Assembly (NCBI RefSeq): GCF_023704175.1
Contig: NZ_CP084530.1
Span: 1,634,001 to 1,698,000 of the forward strand
DNA length: 64,000 nt
Direction of reading: 5' to 3'
From: Paenibacillus sp. YPG26
Lineage (GTDB): Bacteria; Bacillota; Bacilli; Paenibacillales; Paenibacillaceae
The position numbers and the translations under genes are program-made. Numbering within the stretch: the stretch's first letter is position 1; each line of letters opens with the position of its first letter. Of this stretch, positions 15,784 to 24,463 are shown one piece after another. The notes beneath the pieces are model-generated. The model was not told where the DNA came from. It saw only the letters and a list, made by a program, of their open reading frames with translations, and did not search any database.

Positions 15784-18003
15784 ATGTCAAAACTAGCGCG
15801 CAAACGAATAATTTTATGGATTACGATTGGAATCATTTTAATCGGAGGGGTAACCTCCCTGGTATTCTTGTATCTTCCTCCGTCCCACACAAGCTACGCT
15901 ACCTCGGACGGAACGAAAATGAAGTTCCAAACCTCGGGAGATAAGTTCCTGAGATACGATGGACAAGGAAATTGGAAAGAGATCTTTGTTAAAGGTGTCA
16001 ATCTAGGAGCAACGGTACCGGGCCATTTTCCCGGCGAGTTCCCGGCAACAGAAGAGGACTATCTAAGATGGTTCCAGCAGATCCATGATATGGGTGCGAA
16101 TGTAATTCGGGTATATACGATTCATAATCCTGTATTTTATACGTCATTAGTCAAGTTCAACCGGGATAAGGGAGAGAATCCTCTGTATTTCATTCAGGGA
16201 GTCTACTCGCAGGAAGAACAATTGATTGAATCAAAAGATGCTTACGGCGGAGGAATTCCCAAAGCCTTCGAGCAGGATATTGATAAGGTAGTTAGTGCGG
16301 TGTACGGGGATTTGGACATACCTGTCAATCCCGGCTTTGCAGGGGGCAAGTACACAACCAACGCAGGCGCTTACCTGATGGCCTGGCATATTGGAACCGA
16401 GTGGGATCCCGAAATGGTGGAGAACACGAACAAGGTTCATGCTGGACAGGCCCCTTATAAGGGCAAACATTTCAGTGCGACAGATAATGCCAGTCCGTTC
16501 GAAAGCTTCCTGGCGAGTATGCTGGATCGCGCAGCAGCCAAAGAGCAGACTTACGGCTGGGAGCATCCTGTAACTTTTACCAACTGGGTAACCACAGATG
16601 TGCTTGAGCATCCAGGAGAGCCTTTATTCCAAGAGGATCTAGTTAGTGTGGATGCTACACATGTGAAGCCAGTGAAATGGGAAGCTGGTTATTTTGCGGC
16701 ATACCACGTGTATCCTTATTATCCTGATTTATTCCACCTGGATAAGTCGCTGCAGACCATTTCTGACGGCAAGGGTGGCTATAACACTTACAAAGCTTAT
16801 TTACGGAAGCTTAAGGCCTATTACAAGGATATGCCGATCATGGTTACAGAGTACGGTGTTCCTTCATCTCTGGGTGTATCCCACTTGGGTCCGGGAGGAC
16901 GCAACCAAGGAGGCCACAATGATAAGGAGCAGGGCGAGATTAACGCCTCACTCACTCAGGATATCTACGATGAAGGATATTCAGGAGCGATTCTGTTCAT
17001 GTGGCAGGATGAGTGGTTCAAGAAGACATGGAATACCATGCGTTTTGAAATACCGGCCGATCGACGTTCTTATTGGCTTAACGTTCTAACCAACGAGAAA
17101 CAGTTCGGTATCGTGGCTATGGGACCAGGCAAGTCAGACAAGATCATCATTGATGGCAAGCTGGATGATTGGAACACACTGCCGAAGGACCAGGTGACCG
17201 TGTGGGACAAAACTGCACCAGGCATTAGCAAAATGAGGGTTACTCATGATGAGGCTTATGTCTATGTCGGGCTTGACCTTGAGAAAGATTTCGACCCTAA
17301 GAAGTCTCTAATGTATCTGGGTACCGATACGCAGCCAGGCGGTGATCAGCCGAAGAATGAGCTGCCAAACAAAACACTCAGCGATGGTCTTGAGAATCTC
17401 GTGGTCATCGGTAACGATAAGGAGACTCAAGTCAAGGTTGCTCCATCGTATAATTTCCATCAAAGATTGTATGGGGAACGCGGGTATTGGATGCTTCCAG
17501 AGCAGAAAGCGGCAGATAAAGTTAACTTCCAACCATGGAAGCTGGCGGTCAGCTTGACCATGACTCCACCGGATACGCGTTCAGCCCATCCTTTCCAGGA
17601 TGAGACGGTTGGGATCTTGAAGAGGGGCACTTCGAATCGAAGCAGTGCGGAGTTTGACTCACTGACTTCATGGCAGTACAGCGGTAAGCAGGTAGAGCTT
17701 CGTATACCTTGGATGCTTCTTGGATTTGCGGATCCTAGTTCTCAGCAGGTCATTGATTATGGTCCACTCAAGAAGGGACGCACGTTCTCAACTTTAAAAA
17801 CAGCGGGGATTACATTGGTGCCATGGATTGTGGATCGCGGAACCAAGCAGGTGTCCTGGCCGGGTGGAAATGAGAGTAAGCTTGACCTTAAAGATCAGCC
17901 AATCTACAAGTGGAATCCGTGGGAGACTGTGGAGTATACAGAACACCTCAAATCAGGTTATTACAACATGAAGGATGTCTACTCAAAAATGAATAAGCAG
18001 TAA
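15784..18003 (+). CDS. Membrane-anchored glycosidase-like protein with C-terminal CBM9-like domain
   Basis: A 739-residue protein with one N-terminal membrane segment (about 9-31, after MSKLARKR) and the rest outside. Residues about 45-435 look like a clan-A TIM-barrel hydrolase: VKGVNLGATVPG, GANVIRVYTIHNP, Glu206 in WHIGTEW as acid/base candidate and Glu356 in VTEYG as nucleophile candidate, 150 residues apart as in that clan. Residues about 450-600 start IIIDGKLDDWNTL, typical of CBM9-like beta-sandwiches. As first gene of a polysaccharide synthase cluster it probably trims or remodels the secreted glycan. Family number and substrate cannot be assigned. ATG 15784 follows GCGAGGTGAAGGG. Confidence 0.75.
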   Translation: MSKLARKRIILWITIGIILIGGVTSLVFLYLPPSHTSYATSDGTKMKFQTSGDKFLRYDGQGNWKEIFVKGVNLGATVPGHFPGEFPATEEDYLRWFQQIHDMGANVIRVYTIHNPVFYTSLVKFNRDKGENPLYFIQGVYSQEEQLIESKDAYGGGIPKAFEQDIDKVVSAVYGDLDIPVNPGFAGGKYTTNAGAYLMAWHIGTEWDPEMVENTNKVHAGQAPYKGKHFSATDNASPFESFLASMLDRAAAKEQTYGWEHPVTFTNWVTTDVLEHPGEPLFQEDLVSVDATHVKPVKWEAGYFAAYHVYPYYPDLFHLDKSLQTISDGKGGYNTYKAYLRKLKAYYKDMPIMVTEYGVPSSLGVSHLGPGGRNQGGHNDKEQGEINASLTQDIYDEGYSGAILFMWQDEWFKKTWNTMRFEIPADRRSYWLNVLTNEKQFGIVAMGPGKSDKIIIDGKLDDWNTLPKDQVTVWDKTAPGISKMRVTHDEAYVYVGLDLEKDFDPKKSLMYLGTDTQPGGDQPKNELPNKTLSDGLENLVVIGNDKETQVKVAPSYNFHQRLYGERGYWMLPEQKAADKVNFQPWKLAVSLTMTPPDTRSAHPFQDETVGILKRGTSNRSSAEFDSLTSWQYSGKQVELRIPWMLLGFADPSSQQVIDYGPLKKGRTFSTLKTAGITLVPWIVDRGTKQVSWPGGNESKLDLKDQPIYKWNPWETVEYTEHLKSGYYNMKDVYSKMNKQ

Positions 18004-18044
18004 GTACAGTAAATACGAACTCACAGAGGAGGTCTCATTGCATT

Positions 18045-19238
18045 ATGTTTCAACATGTCACCGTGGCTATCTATTTCGTCTATGCGTGCCTCGGATTGAT
18101 TGGACTCGGAATTGCAATCCTATTCTATATGAAGCTCAAACATCTGGCGACGCTTAAGAAAACGGAAGAGTACCAGCTTAAGCATCAGGATTATTTCAGG
18201 TTTATCCAATCCCATTTACATGAAGACAGCGATCTTCCAGTGCCGCCGGGCAAGCTCACGGCCTTGGAGAGAAGAGTGATTCAGGACAAGTTCGCAGAAT
18301 GGATTGAACAGTTCAAGGGAGAACTTCGTAACAGAATCGTTGAACTGTGCGAGAAATCGGGCTTTGTAAAAGATGAGCTTGAGCAGCTGGACAGCCTGTT
18401 CTACGGGCGCCGGGTAGAAGCAGCTTACCGACTGGGTAACATGCGGGCCGCAGAAGCGGTTCCCCGCCTGCTTCAAATGCTGAGAAAGCAAAGCTACAGT
18501 CCGCTTACCATTATTCTTGGACGGGCGATCGCCAAGAGTGCGAAGCAGGAAGATCAGCTGAAGGAAATGCTTGAACTCATGCTCAGACACGGCAAGCCCA
18601 TTCACAATCTGGTGGCGGATGTGCTGCTGGAGACAGATCTTGATTCCAGCAAGCTGCTTCTCAAGCTGCTTGAGGATGGAAATACGGATTTCGTGAAAGT
18701 TGCCTTAGTAGCTATGTGGGGACAAGCAGTGCCTGAAGTTATTCCGGCTCTCGACCGACTAGTTGGAGCAGAAGAGAAGGATGTACGGGCTGAAGCCGTT
18801 AAGCTCTACCTCAGTTCTAATCCGGTTCTCAAGGATGAGACAATCAAGCAGCTTATGTCGGATAACAACTGGGAGATCCGTGCAGCCATCGCCAAGTCAC
18901 TAGGTTCGCTTCATGCAGCGGGAAGCATTCCTCTTCTCAGAAATGCGATGAGAGATGAGAACTGGTGGGTACGTAACAACAGCGCCGAAAGCCTAGCTAA
19001 GCTTGGTGAGACAGGCTTTGAGATCTTGTGCGAGACAGCGCTTCGTGGTTCAGGTGTAGAGCGGGAGACAGCTCTATATCACATTGAGAAAGTTATGAAT
19101 GAAGGAACTGATCTTCGTGCTGTCGATCAAATGGTATCCTTCAATAAAAAACGTCTGCTCTATGACCGGTATTTCGGCGTTGCCGAAAGAAAACCAGTCC
19201 GTCAAGTAGCAGCAGTTGGGGGGGATTACTCTGCTTAG
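18045..19238 (+). CDS. Membrane-anchored HEAT-repeat protein
   Basis: A 397-residue protein with one N-terminal membrane segment (about 8-29, YFVYACLGLIGLGIAILFYM), a charged region, and a C-terminal array of HEAT-like helical repeats from about residue 125. The repeats include EAAYRLGNMRAAEAVPRLL, VRAEAVKLYL, WEIRAAIAKSLGSLHAAGS and WWVRNNSAESLAKLG. Such repeats are protein-binding scaffolds. Between a glycosidase and the synthase, and overlapping the synthase gene by 23 nt or less, it is a candidate assembly or regulatory subunit of the synthase. That role is inferred from position. Confidence 0.75.
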   Translation: MFQHVTVAIYFVYACLGLIGLGIAILFYMKLKHLATLKKTEEYQLKHQDYFRFIQSHLHEDSDLPVPPGKLTALERRVIQDKFAEWIEQFKGELRNRIVELCEKSGFVKDELEQLDSLFYGRRVEAAYRLGNMRAAEAVPRLLQMLRKQSYSPLTIILGRAIAKSAKQEDQLKEMLELMLRHGKPIHNLVADVLLETDLDSSKLLLKLLEDGNTDFVKVALVAMWGQAVPEVIPALDRLVGAEEKDVRAEAVKLYLSSNPVLKDETIKQLMSDNNWEIRAAIAKSLGSLHAAGSIPLLRNAMRDENWWVRNNSAESLAKLGETGFEILCETALRGSGVERETALYHIEKVMNEGTDLRAVDQMVSFNKKRLLYDRYFGVAERKPVRQVAAVGGDYSA

Positions 19239-20664
19239 GGATATACTTCTCATCTATGGCTTGTTCGCCATTTATTATGTAATGACGGTTAACACTCTGT
19301 ATTTCGCAGTGCTGGCTTTCTCATTCAAGAATATTATGATGATATTCCGCAGATCGGCGTACTCGAAATATAATACGCTGTCGGGTTCAGAGCTGGTACC
19401 GCCGGTATCACTGCTCGTGCCTGCTTATAATGAGGAAGTCACCGTTATCGAGAACGTTAAGTGTCTACTGACACTGAATTACCCGAACTATGAAGTTATC
19501 GTCATTAATGACGGTTCGAAAGATAACACACTGGGCGTCCTGGTGGATGAATTCGGTCTGGAGAAAATCCCGAATCCTGACATGAGAAACTCGATTGACT
19601 GTCAGGCGATTAACGGGGTCTATCACAATCCTCAGTATCCACATCTGTATGTAATAGATAAGCCGAACGGGGGTAAGGCAGATTCACTGAATGCAGGTAT
19701 TAATCTGTCACATTACCCGCTTATCTCTTCTATTGATGCGGACTCACTGCTGGAGAAAGACGCACTGATCCGTATGGCAAGGCAGTATATGGAAAACCCT
19801 GAGGAAACCGTTGCAATTGGTGGAGATGTTCGTATCGCCAATGGCTGTCTGATCGAGAATGGTCAGGTTAAGGACTTCTCCCTGCCTAACAAAATGTGGC
19901 CAATGTTCCAGGCGATAGAGTACTTGAAAGCCTTCCTCGGAGGCCGGATCGGCTGGAGTTCAATCAATGGACTTATCATCGTATCAGGTGCTTTCGGCTT
20001 GTTCCGTAAGGATTATGTCATTGCCGTGGGGGGTTACCGTGGAGGTTACCCGGGTGAAGACATGAACATTATCATCAAGCTTCACCGCTACATGCTGGAG
20101 AATAAGCTGAAATACCGGATTGCATTCTGTCCAGAGGCAGTGTGCTGGACTCAAGCACCGGACACCTACCATATTCTCTCTAACCAGCGTAAGCGCTGGG
20201 GGCGCGGTAACTTGAAGAACATGATCGAGAACTATGACATGGCCTTCAATCCGAAATATAAGGTTATGGGACTTCTAACCATGCCTTACAACATTATTTT
20301 TGAAGCATTGAACCCTTATTTCAAAATTACAGGTTTAGTGGCTCTAGTCGGTTATGTAGCTCTCGATATGACCCAGTGGAAGATTCTGCTGGTATTCGGA
20401 CTGATCAACTTCCTAAGTGGATACTTGTTCAGCATCGGCGCACTGCTGCTGGAAGAGCTTGCGTTCAAGCGGTTCATCAAAATATCTGATTTGCTCAAAA
20501 TGTTGTTTTATGGAGCATTCAAATTCTTCGGTTATTCCCAACTGGGTACGCTCTGGCGTATTCAAGGACATATACAGTATCTGCAGAACAACAATTCATG
20601 GGGAGCTATGACAAGGCAGAGCTGGAAAGAAGAAAAAACTGAGGCCCCAAGCAGTGCAGCATAA
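19216..20664 (+). CDS. Processive membrane glycosyltransferase, GT2 family (polysaccharide synthase)
   Basis: A 482-residue inverting synthase of the BcsA/HasA/PgaC type. Residues about 8-35 are membrane-embedded. The cytosolic GT-A domain has LLVPAYNEE, INDGSKDNT (Asp99), IDADS (D174-A-D176, metal and sugar nucleotide), PGED (E281-D282 region, catalytic base) and QRKRW (Q324-W328, acceptor binding). This D, DxD, D, QxxRW set marks processive enzymes. Three or four membrane helices follow (about 355-455). No PilZ domain is present. The start is ambiguous: TTG 19216 has no ribosome binding site, while GGGGGGG at 19218-19224 would serve a CTG at 19231. Confidence 0.9.
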   Translation: MGGITLLRDILLIYGLFAIYYVMTVNTLYFAVLAFSFKNIMMIFRRSAYSKYNTLSGSELVPPVSLLVPAYNEEVTVIENVKCLLTLNYPNYEVIVINDGSKDNTLGVLVDEFGLEKIPNPDMRNSIDCQAINGVYHNPQYPHLYVIDKPNGGKADSLNAGINLSHYPLISSIDADSLLEKDALIRMARQYMENPEETVAIGGDVRIANGCLIENGQVKDFSLPNKMWPMFQAIEYLKAFLGGRIGWSSINGLIIVSGAFGLFRKDYVIAVGGYRGGYPGEDMNIIIKLHRYMLENKLKYRIAFCPEAVCWTQAPDTYHILSNQRKRWGRGNLKNMIENYDMAFNPKYKVMGLLTMPYNIIFEALNPYFKITGLVALVGYVALDMTQWKILLVFGLINFLSGYLFSIGALLLEELAFKRFIKISDLLKMLFYGAFKFFGYSQLGTLWRIQGHIQYLQNNNSWGAMTRQSWKEEKTEAPSSAA

Positions 20665-20748
20665 ATGATGCTTCCCCACCCAGGGAAGGAAGTGATGCTT
20701 ACAGACGATCAACTAAAATTCAAACTAATCTGAAAGGTGGGAATTGAA

Positions 20749-21555
20749 ATGCCCAATTCGGCAACGCTCCAAAGGGGTATTCAAGAGAACTTATACCAGC
20801 ACATCGAGGAATGGGTGAGAGGAACCAAGCAAGAGGTATGCGGAGTAATATTTCTGTATTCCGAGAACAGTCCTGCCAATTTAGACGCCCAAGTCCGTGG
20901 AATACTGGAAGCTCAGCCTGATCTTTCCTTTGAGGTTTGGAGTGATGACGAGAACAGTACCCTGGCAGTGATTCTGCCGGGACGAACTCTGGATGCTGTG
21001 CATTTTGAAGGGCTGCTGCTCAAGCAGCGGCTTCAGGATAACCAAGCGGATCTGGATCCACGGATCACGTTGGCCAGCTTCCCGGAACAAGGAGAACCTA
21101 CGGAAGCTGTAATGAAGCAAATGGCTGAGTCTGCCAGACGCAGCTTGACCGGAGATATCCATATTTTCACAAAAGAAGAATCAAAGGTTGCCCGCAGCAG
21201 TATTCTGGTTGTGGACAATGATCCGACTATTCGGGAATTTCTACAAATTCGTTTTAAAATGCAGGGTTATGAAACATATGAGGCTAACGATGGTCTCACT
21301 GCTCTGAAATTAATCGAACAGATGAAGCCGGACCTGGTTCTGACTGAACTGAATCTGTATGGAATTGACGGCCTGCCGTACATCCATCATATTCAAAAGC
21401 TGAATGGAAATAAGTCACCGAAGATCGTAGTTTTGACAGAACAGAAGGTAGAACAGACGATTAGTCAATGCTTCCAAAGCGGAGTTGAAGACTACATTAC
21501 CAAGCCGTTCTCGCCGGTAGAGCTTGATGCAAGAATTCGCCGCTGCTTTAACTAG
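20749..21555 (+). CDS. Degenerate GGDEF-like domain fused to a pseudo-receiver domain
   Basis: A 268-residue cytosolic regulator. Residues about 10-140 resemble a worn GGDEF domain: VWSDDENSTLAVILPGRTLD stands where GGDEF and the following strand would be, then ITLASFPEQGE. Catalytic residues are lost. Residues about 150-268 are a CheY-like receiver (ILVVDNDPTIREFL, VVLTEQ, ITKPFS with Lys252), but the phosphoacceptor position is Glu200 in LVLTELNL. Glu there can mimic phospho-Asp, suggesting a locked state. There is no DNA-binding domain. Among polysaccharide genes it may control the synthase by protein contact. ATG 20749 follows AAAGGTGG. Confidence 0.75.
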   Translation: MPNSATLQRGIQENLYQHIEEWVRGTKQEVCGVIFLYSENSPANLDAQVRGILEAQPDLSFEVWSDDENSTLAVILPGRTLDAVHFEGLLLKQRLQDNQADLDPRITLASFPEQGEPTEAVMKQMAESARRSLTGDIHIFTKEESKVARSSILVVDNDPTIREFLQIRFKMQGYETYEANDGLTALKLIEQMKPDLVLTELNLYGIDGLPYIHHIQKLNGNKSPKIVVLTEQKVEQTISQCFQSGVEDYITKPFSPVELDARIRRCFN

Positions 21556-21616
21556 TGATTTTCTAAACCTATTATTCTATTAAACTAATATATAGATAAA
21601 TTGGAGGATGAGAAAT

Positions 21617-22981
21617 GTGAATAAAGAATACCATGACTTATTGGGTGCTATTGAATCGAAGAATGCCGTACTTGGTGTGGTAGGTCTTGGCTATGTAGGC
21701 CTACCGCTCGCCGTAGAGATGGTCAAGCAGGGATTCCATGTCATTGGTATTGATCTGGATATCTCCAAAATTGATAAATTATATCGTGGAGAATCTTATA
21801 TTCACGACATTTCCAATGAGACACTGGGAGAAGCTATCGCTTCTGGAAGGTTCAAGCCGACTGCTGATTACAGCTCCATTCGTCAAATTGACGCAATCAG
21901 CATTTGCGTGCCAACGCCGCTTAGTGAGAACCAAGATCCAGATACTTCCTATATTGTGACTGTAGTGGACGAAATCAAGAAATACATGAAAAAAGGCATT
22001 CTGATCACGTTAGAAAGCACAACCTACCCAGGAACTACAGAAGAGCTCATTCAACACGAGCTTGAAGCTCTTGGCTATAAAGTCGGGGAAGACTTCTTCC
22101 TGTGCTTCTCTCCTGAACGGGTTGATCCATCGAACACACGCTTCAATACATTCAATACACCGAAGGTTATCGGTGGAACTACTGAAGCCTGCCTTAAGCT
22201 TGGCGAAGCACTTTACAGCAAATATGTCCAGACCGTAGTTCCTGTCACTTCTCCGAAAGTGGCTGAGATGTCCAAGCTTCTCGAGAACACATTCCGCAGT
22301 GTTAATATCGCCTTCATTAACGAAATGGCAATGATGTGTGACCGTATGGGTATCGATATTTGGGAAGTAATTGATGCGGCAAAAACAAAACCATTCGGCT
22401 TCATGCCATTCTACCCGGGCCCTGGCATCGGTGGTCACTGCATTCCGCTTGACCCGATGTACCTCTCCTGGAAAGCCAAAGGCTTCCGTTTCTACAGTCA
22501 ATTCATTGAGCTAGCCCAATCTACCAATGACAATATGCCTTACTATGTGGTTAACAAGACTTCGAAAATTCTGAACGAGTATGCTAAATCGGTCAAGAAA
22601 TCGAACATTCTTATTCTCGGTATGGCTTACAAGCCGGACATTGCCGACCTTCGTGAGTCCCCAGGACTTGAAGTATACGAGCTGTTCAAGGACAGCGGCG
22701 CGTATGTAAGCTATTACGATCCGCATGCTACTACCTTCCGTGACAAGGCGGGAAGCACTGTCAGCAGCATTGCTTATGATGTGGAGCAATTCAAGAAATA
22801 TGACTGCATCGTACTTATCACGAATCACAGTGATCTGAACTATAGCGAAATTGCCAGCCTAGGTGTACCTATTCTGGATACAAGAAATGCATTCAAAGGT
22901 TATTCTTATGAGCATGTATACAAGATCGGTCATTCTGTACAACAGGTTGCTGAGAAGGAAGAGCCAGCTCTGATTGTATAA
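21617..22981 (+). CDS. UDP-N-acetylhexosamine 6-dehydrogenase (WbpA/WecC type)
   Basis: A 454-residue NAD-dependent nucleotide-sugar dehydrogenase making a UDP-HexNAc uronic acid by two oxidations. Marks are GVVGLGYVGLPLAVEM (Rossmann fold), STTYPGTTEEL, FCFSPERVDP, PKVAEMSKLLENTFR and the active-site Cys275 in GPGIGGHCIPLDPMYLSWKAK, which is closest to the WbpA group acting on UDP-GlcNAc or a relative rather than UDP-glucose. GTG 21617 is preferred over ATG 21608, which is only 1 nt from GGAGG. It implies that the cluster polymer contains an acidic amino sugar. Confidence 0.9.
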   Translation: MNKEYHDLLGAIESKNAVLGVVGLGYVGLPLAVEMVKQGFHVIGIDLDISKIDKLYRGESYIHDISNETLGEAIASGRFKPTADYSSIRQIDAISICVPTPLSENQDPDTSYIVTVVDEIKKYMKKGILITLESTTYPGTTEELIQHELEALGYKVGEDFFLCFSPERVDPSNTRFNTFNTPKVIGGTTEACLKLGEALYSKYVQTVVPVTSPKVAEMSKLLENTFRSVNIAFINEMAMMCDRMGIDIWEVIDAAKTKPFGFMPFYPGPGIGGHCIPLDPMYLSWKAKGFRFYSQFIELAQSTNDNMPYYVVNKTSKILNEYAKSVKKSNILILGMAYKPDIADLRESPGLEVYELFKDSGAYVSYYDPHATTFRDKAGSTVSSIAYDVEQFKKYDCIVLITNHSDLNYSEIASLGVPILDTRNAFKGYSYEHVYKIGHSVQQVAEKEEPALIV

Positions 22982-23029
22982 ACCGATTATTATTAGATTA
23001 GGAAGGGGGATCAGACGATCAAGTTATTT

Positions 23030-23941
23030 TTGATGAAGAATAAGGGTTATATCTTCGCTCTCTTGGTCATCATCATGGCTTTGGTCGTGCTTATTCCTTA
23101 TCTTAACAAGCAGCCATCGGCACCAGAGACTAAATCCACGTGGCTTTGGGACACGGATTTGATCATTGATCAAGCTGATGATATTGTCAGATTCTCCAAG
23201 GAACAGGGCGTTAAGATTGTTTTTCTGCAAATTGGTGAGAAGGTGGCTGCGGATCAATACCGCAGCTTCATCTCCAAGGCCAAGAAGGAAAAGATTGAGG
23301 TACATGCTCTAAATGGCAGACCTGGATGGGCACTGTATGACAACAAAGAGGAAGCGGATGAATTCCTGAACTGGGTGAAGGACTATAATGCAAGCTCCAA
23401 ACCGGAGGAGCAGTTTGCGGGCGTCCAATTCGATGTGGAACCTTATTTGCTCAAACAGTGGAAGTCCAGTCAGAAGGTTGTGCTTCAGGAATGGATGCGC
23501 AATATGAGATCGTGGAGCGAAAGCGGCAAAGAGGCCGGACTCTCCGTTGGAGCGGCGGTCCCCTTCTGGCTGAACGGGGTGAATAATCCCAATGGTAATG
23601 GCAAGCAGCCGATGAGTGATTGGATGATCGACAGGCTTGATTATCTGGCCATCATGGCCTACCGTGACAAAGCGGATCAAATCTATGAAATTTCTGAACA
23701 TATGCTATCTGAGGCCGACTCACAGGGCAAGAAGATATGGGTTGGAGTCGAGGTTGCGCCGAGCCAAGAGGGTGAAGGGGTATCCTTCTATGCCCAGTCT
23801 GACTCGAAGCTGGATGCGGAGCTGAACAAGCTGGTCAGCATGGGAGATAATCATGTCTCCTTCGCGGGTATCGCTGTTCACAGTTATGAAGCATGGCGTA
23901 CCCGGTTCGATGAGACAAAGACAGCACTCAGAAATGACTAG
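23030..23941 (+). CDS. Membrane-anchored TIM-barrel protein, possible glycosidase
   Basis: A 303-residue protein with an N-terminal membrane anchor or signal segment (IFALLVIIMALVVLIPYL) and an extracellular domain that looks like an alpha/beta barrel. Strand ends KIVFLQIGEK, VHALNGRPGW, FAGVQFDVEPYLL, SVGAAVPFWLNG, YLAIMAYRD and KIWVGVEVAP carry the kind of acidic residues (Asp135, Glu137) seen in GH18-like barrels. No named family is recognised. As last cluster gene it may cut or modify the polymer. The start is unclear: GGAAGGGGGA lies at 23001-23010, 20 nt before TTG 23030 and ATG 23033; an ATC codon at 23018 would have ideal spacing. Confidence 0.7.
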   Translation: MMKNKGYIFALLVIIMALVVLIPYLNKQPSAPETKSTWLWDTDLIIDQADDIVRFSKEQGVKIVFLQIGEKVAADQYRSFISKAKKEKIEVHALNGRPGWALYDNKEEADEFLNWVKDYNASSKPEEQFAGVQFDVEPYLLKQWKSSQKVVLQEWMRNMRSWSESGKEAGLSVGAAVPFWLNGVNNPNGNGKQPMSDWMIDRLDYLAIMAYRDKADQIYEISEHMLSEADSQGKKIWVGVEVAPSQEGEGVSFYAQSDSKLDAELNKLVSMGDNHVSFAGIAVHSYEAWRTRFDETKTALRND

Positions 23942-23950
23942 TGAAGAGAA

Positions 23951-23977
23951 GGCAGCCTTAAGGGCTGCCTCTTTTTT
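23951..23977 (+). terminator. Terminator of the exopolysaccharide cluster
   Basis: The GGCAGCC/GGCTGCC stem with a TTAA-containing loop is followed by CTTTTTT. It closes the 15784-23941 unit. Confidence 0.88.
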
Positions 23978-24019
23978 GAATCAAGACAAGTGAGTTTAAT
24001 AGGAGAAGAGGTAGTCGTA

Positions 24020-24436
24020 ATGAGCAGATTTTTGCGTGGGGAAGTGGCAAGAATGGCCCAATTAAATATGGAGACGATACGATATTATGAGAACTATGGT
24101 CTCATTGATACGCCTTCCAGGAGTGATTCAGGATACCGCATCTACTCGGAAGAGGTTCTTACCCGTCTCACTTTTATCAAGAATGCCAAGGACTGCGGCT
24201 TCACACTCAAGGAAATTAGGAAAGCGCTTAAGGCTGGGAAGGACAGCATCCGAGTTGAAGACTTCATCGCATTGATAGACAGAAAAATCCACAGCATAGA
24301 GACAGAGATTGAAAGACAGCAGAACACCAAGAATATGCTCAGCCATTTGAAAAGCAGTCTGCAGTCTGTACATAAGCAGCCAGAAATTAAGCAGGTCCTT
24401 CAAACACTTGGAATCAAGGAAGAAATTGAAGCTTGA
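24020..24436 (+). CDS. MerR family transcriptional regulator
   Basis: A 138-residue regulator. The winged helix-turn-helix is clear: LRGEVARMAQLNMETIRYYENYGLIDTPSRSDSGYRIYSEEVLTRLTFI, then a long dimerisation coiled coil (about 80-120). No Cys metal-site pattern is present, so metal sensing is unlikely. The effector is unknown. ATG 24020 is chosen over GTG 23990 because AAGAGGT lies 7 nt upstream and the DNA-binding domain then begins at the usual place. The gene downstream is a damaged esterase that it may once have controlled. Confidence 0.9.
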   Translation: MSRFLRGEVARMAQLNMETIRYYENYGLIDTPSRSDSGYRIYSEEVLTRLTFIKNAKDCGFTLKEIRKALKAGKDSIRVEDFIALIDRKIHSIETEIERQQNTKNMLSHLKSSLQSVHKQPEIKQVLQTLGIKEEIEA

Positions 24437-24463
24437 CGTTGTAGCTGACGTTTTTACCGCGAT

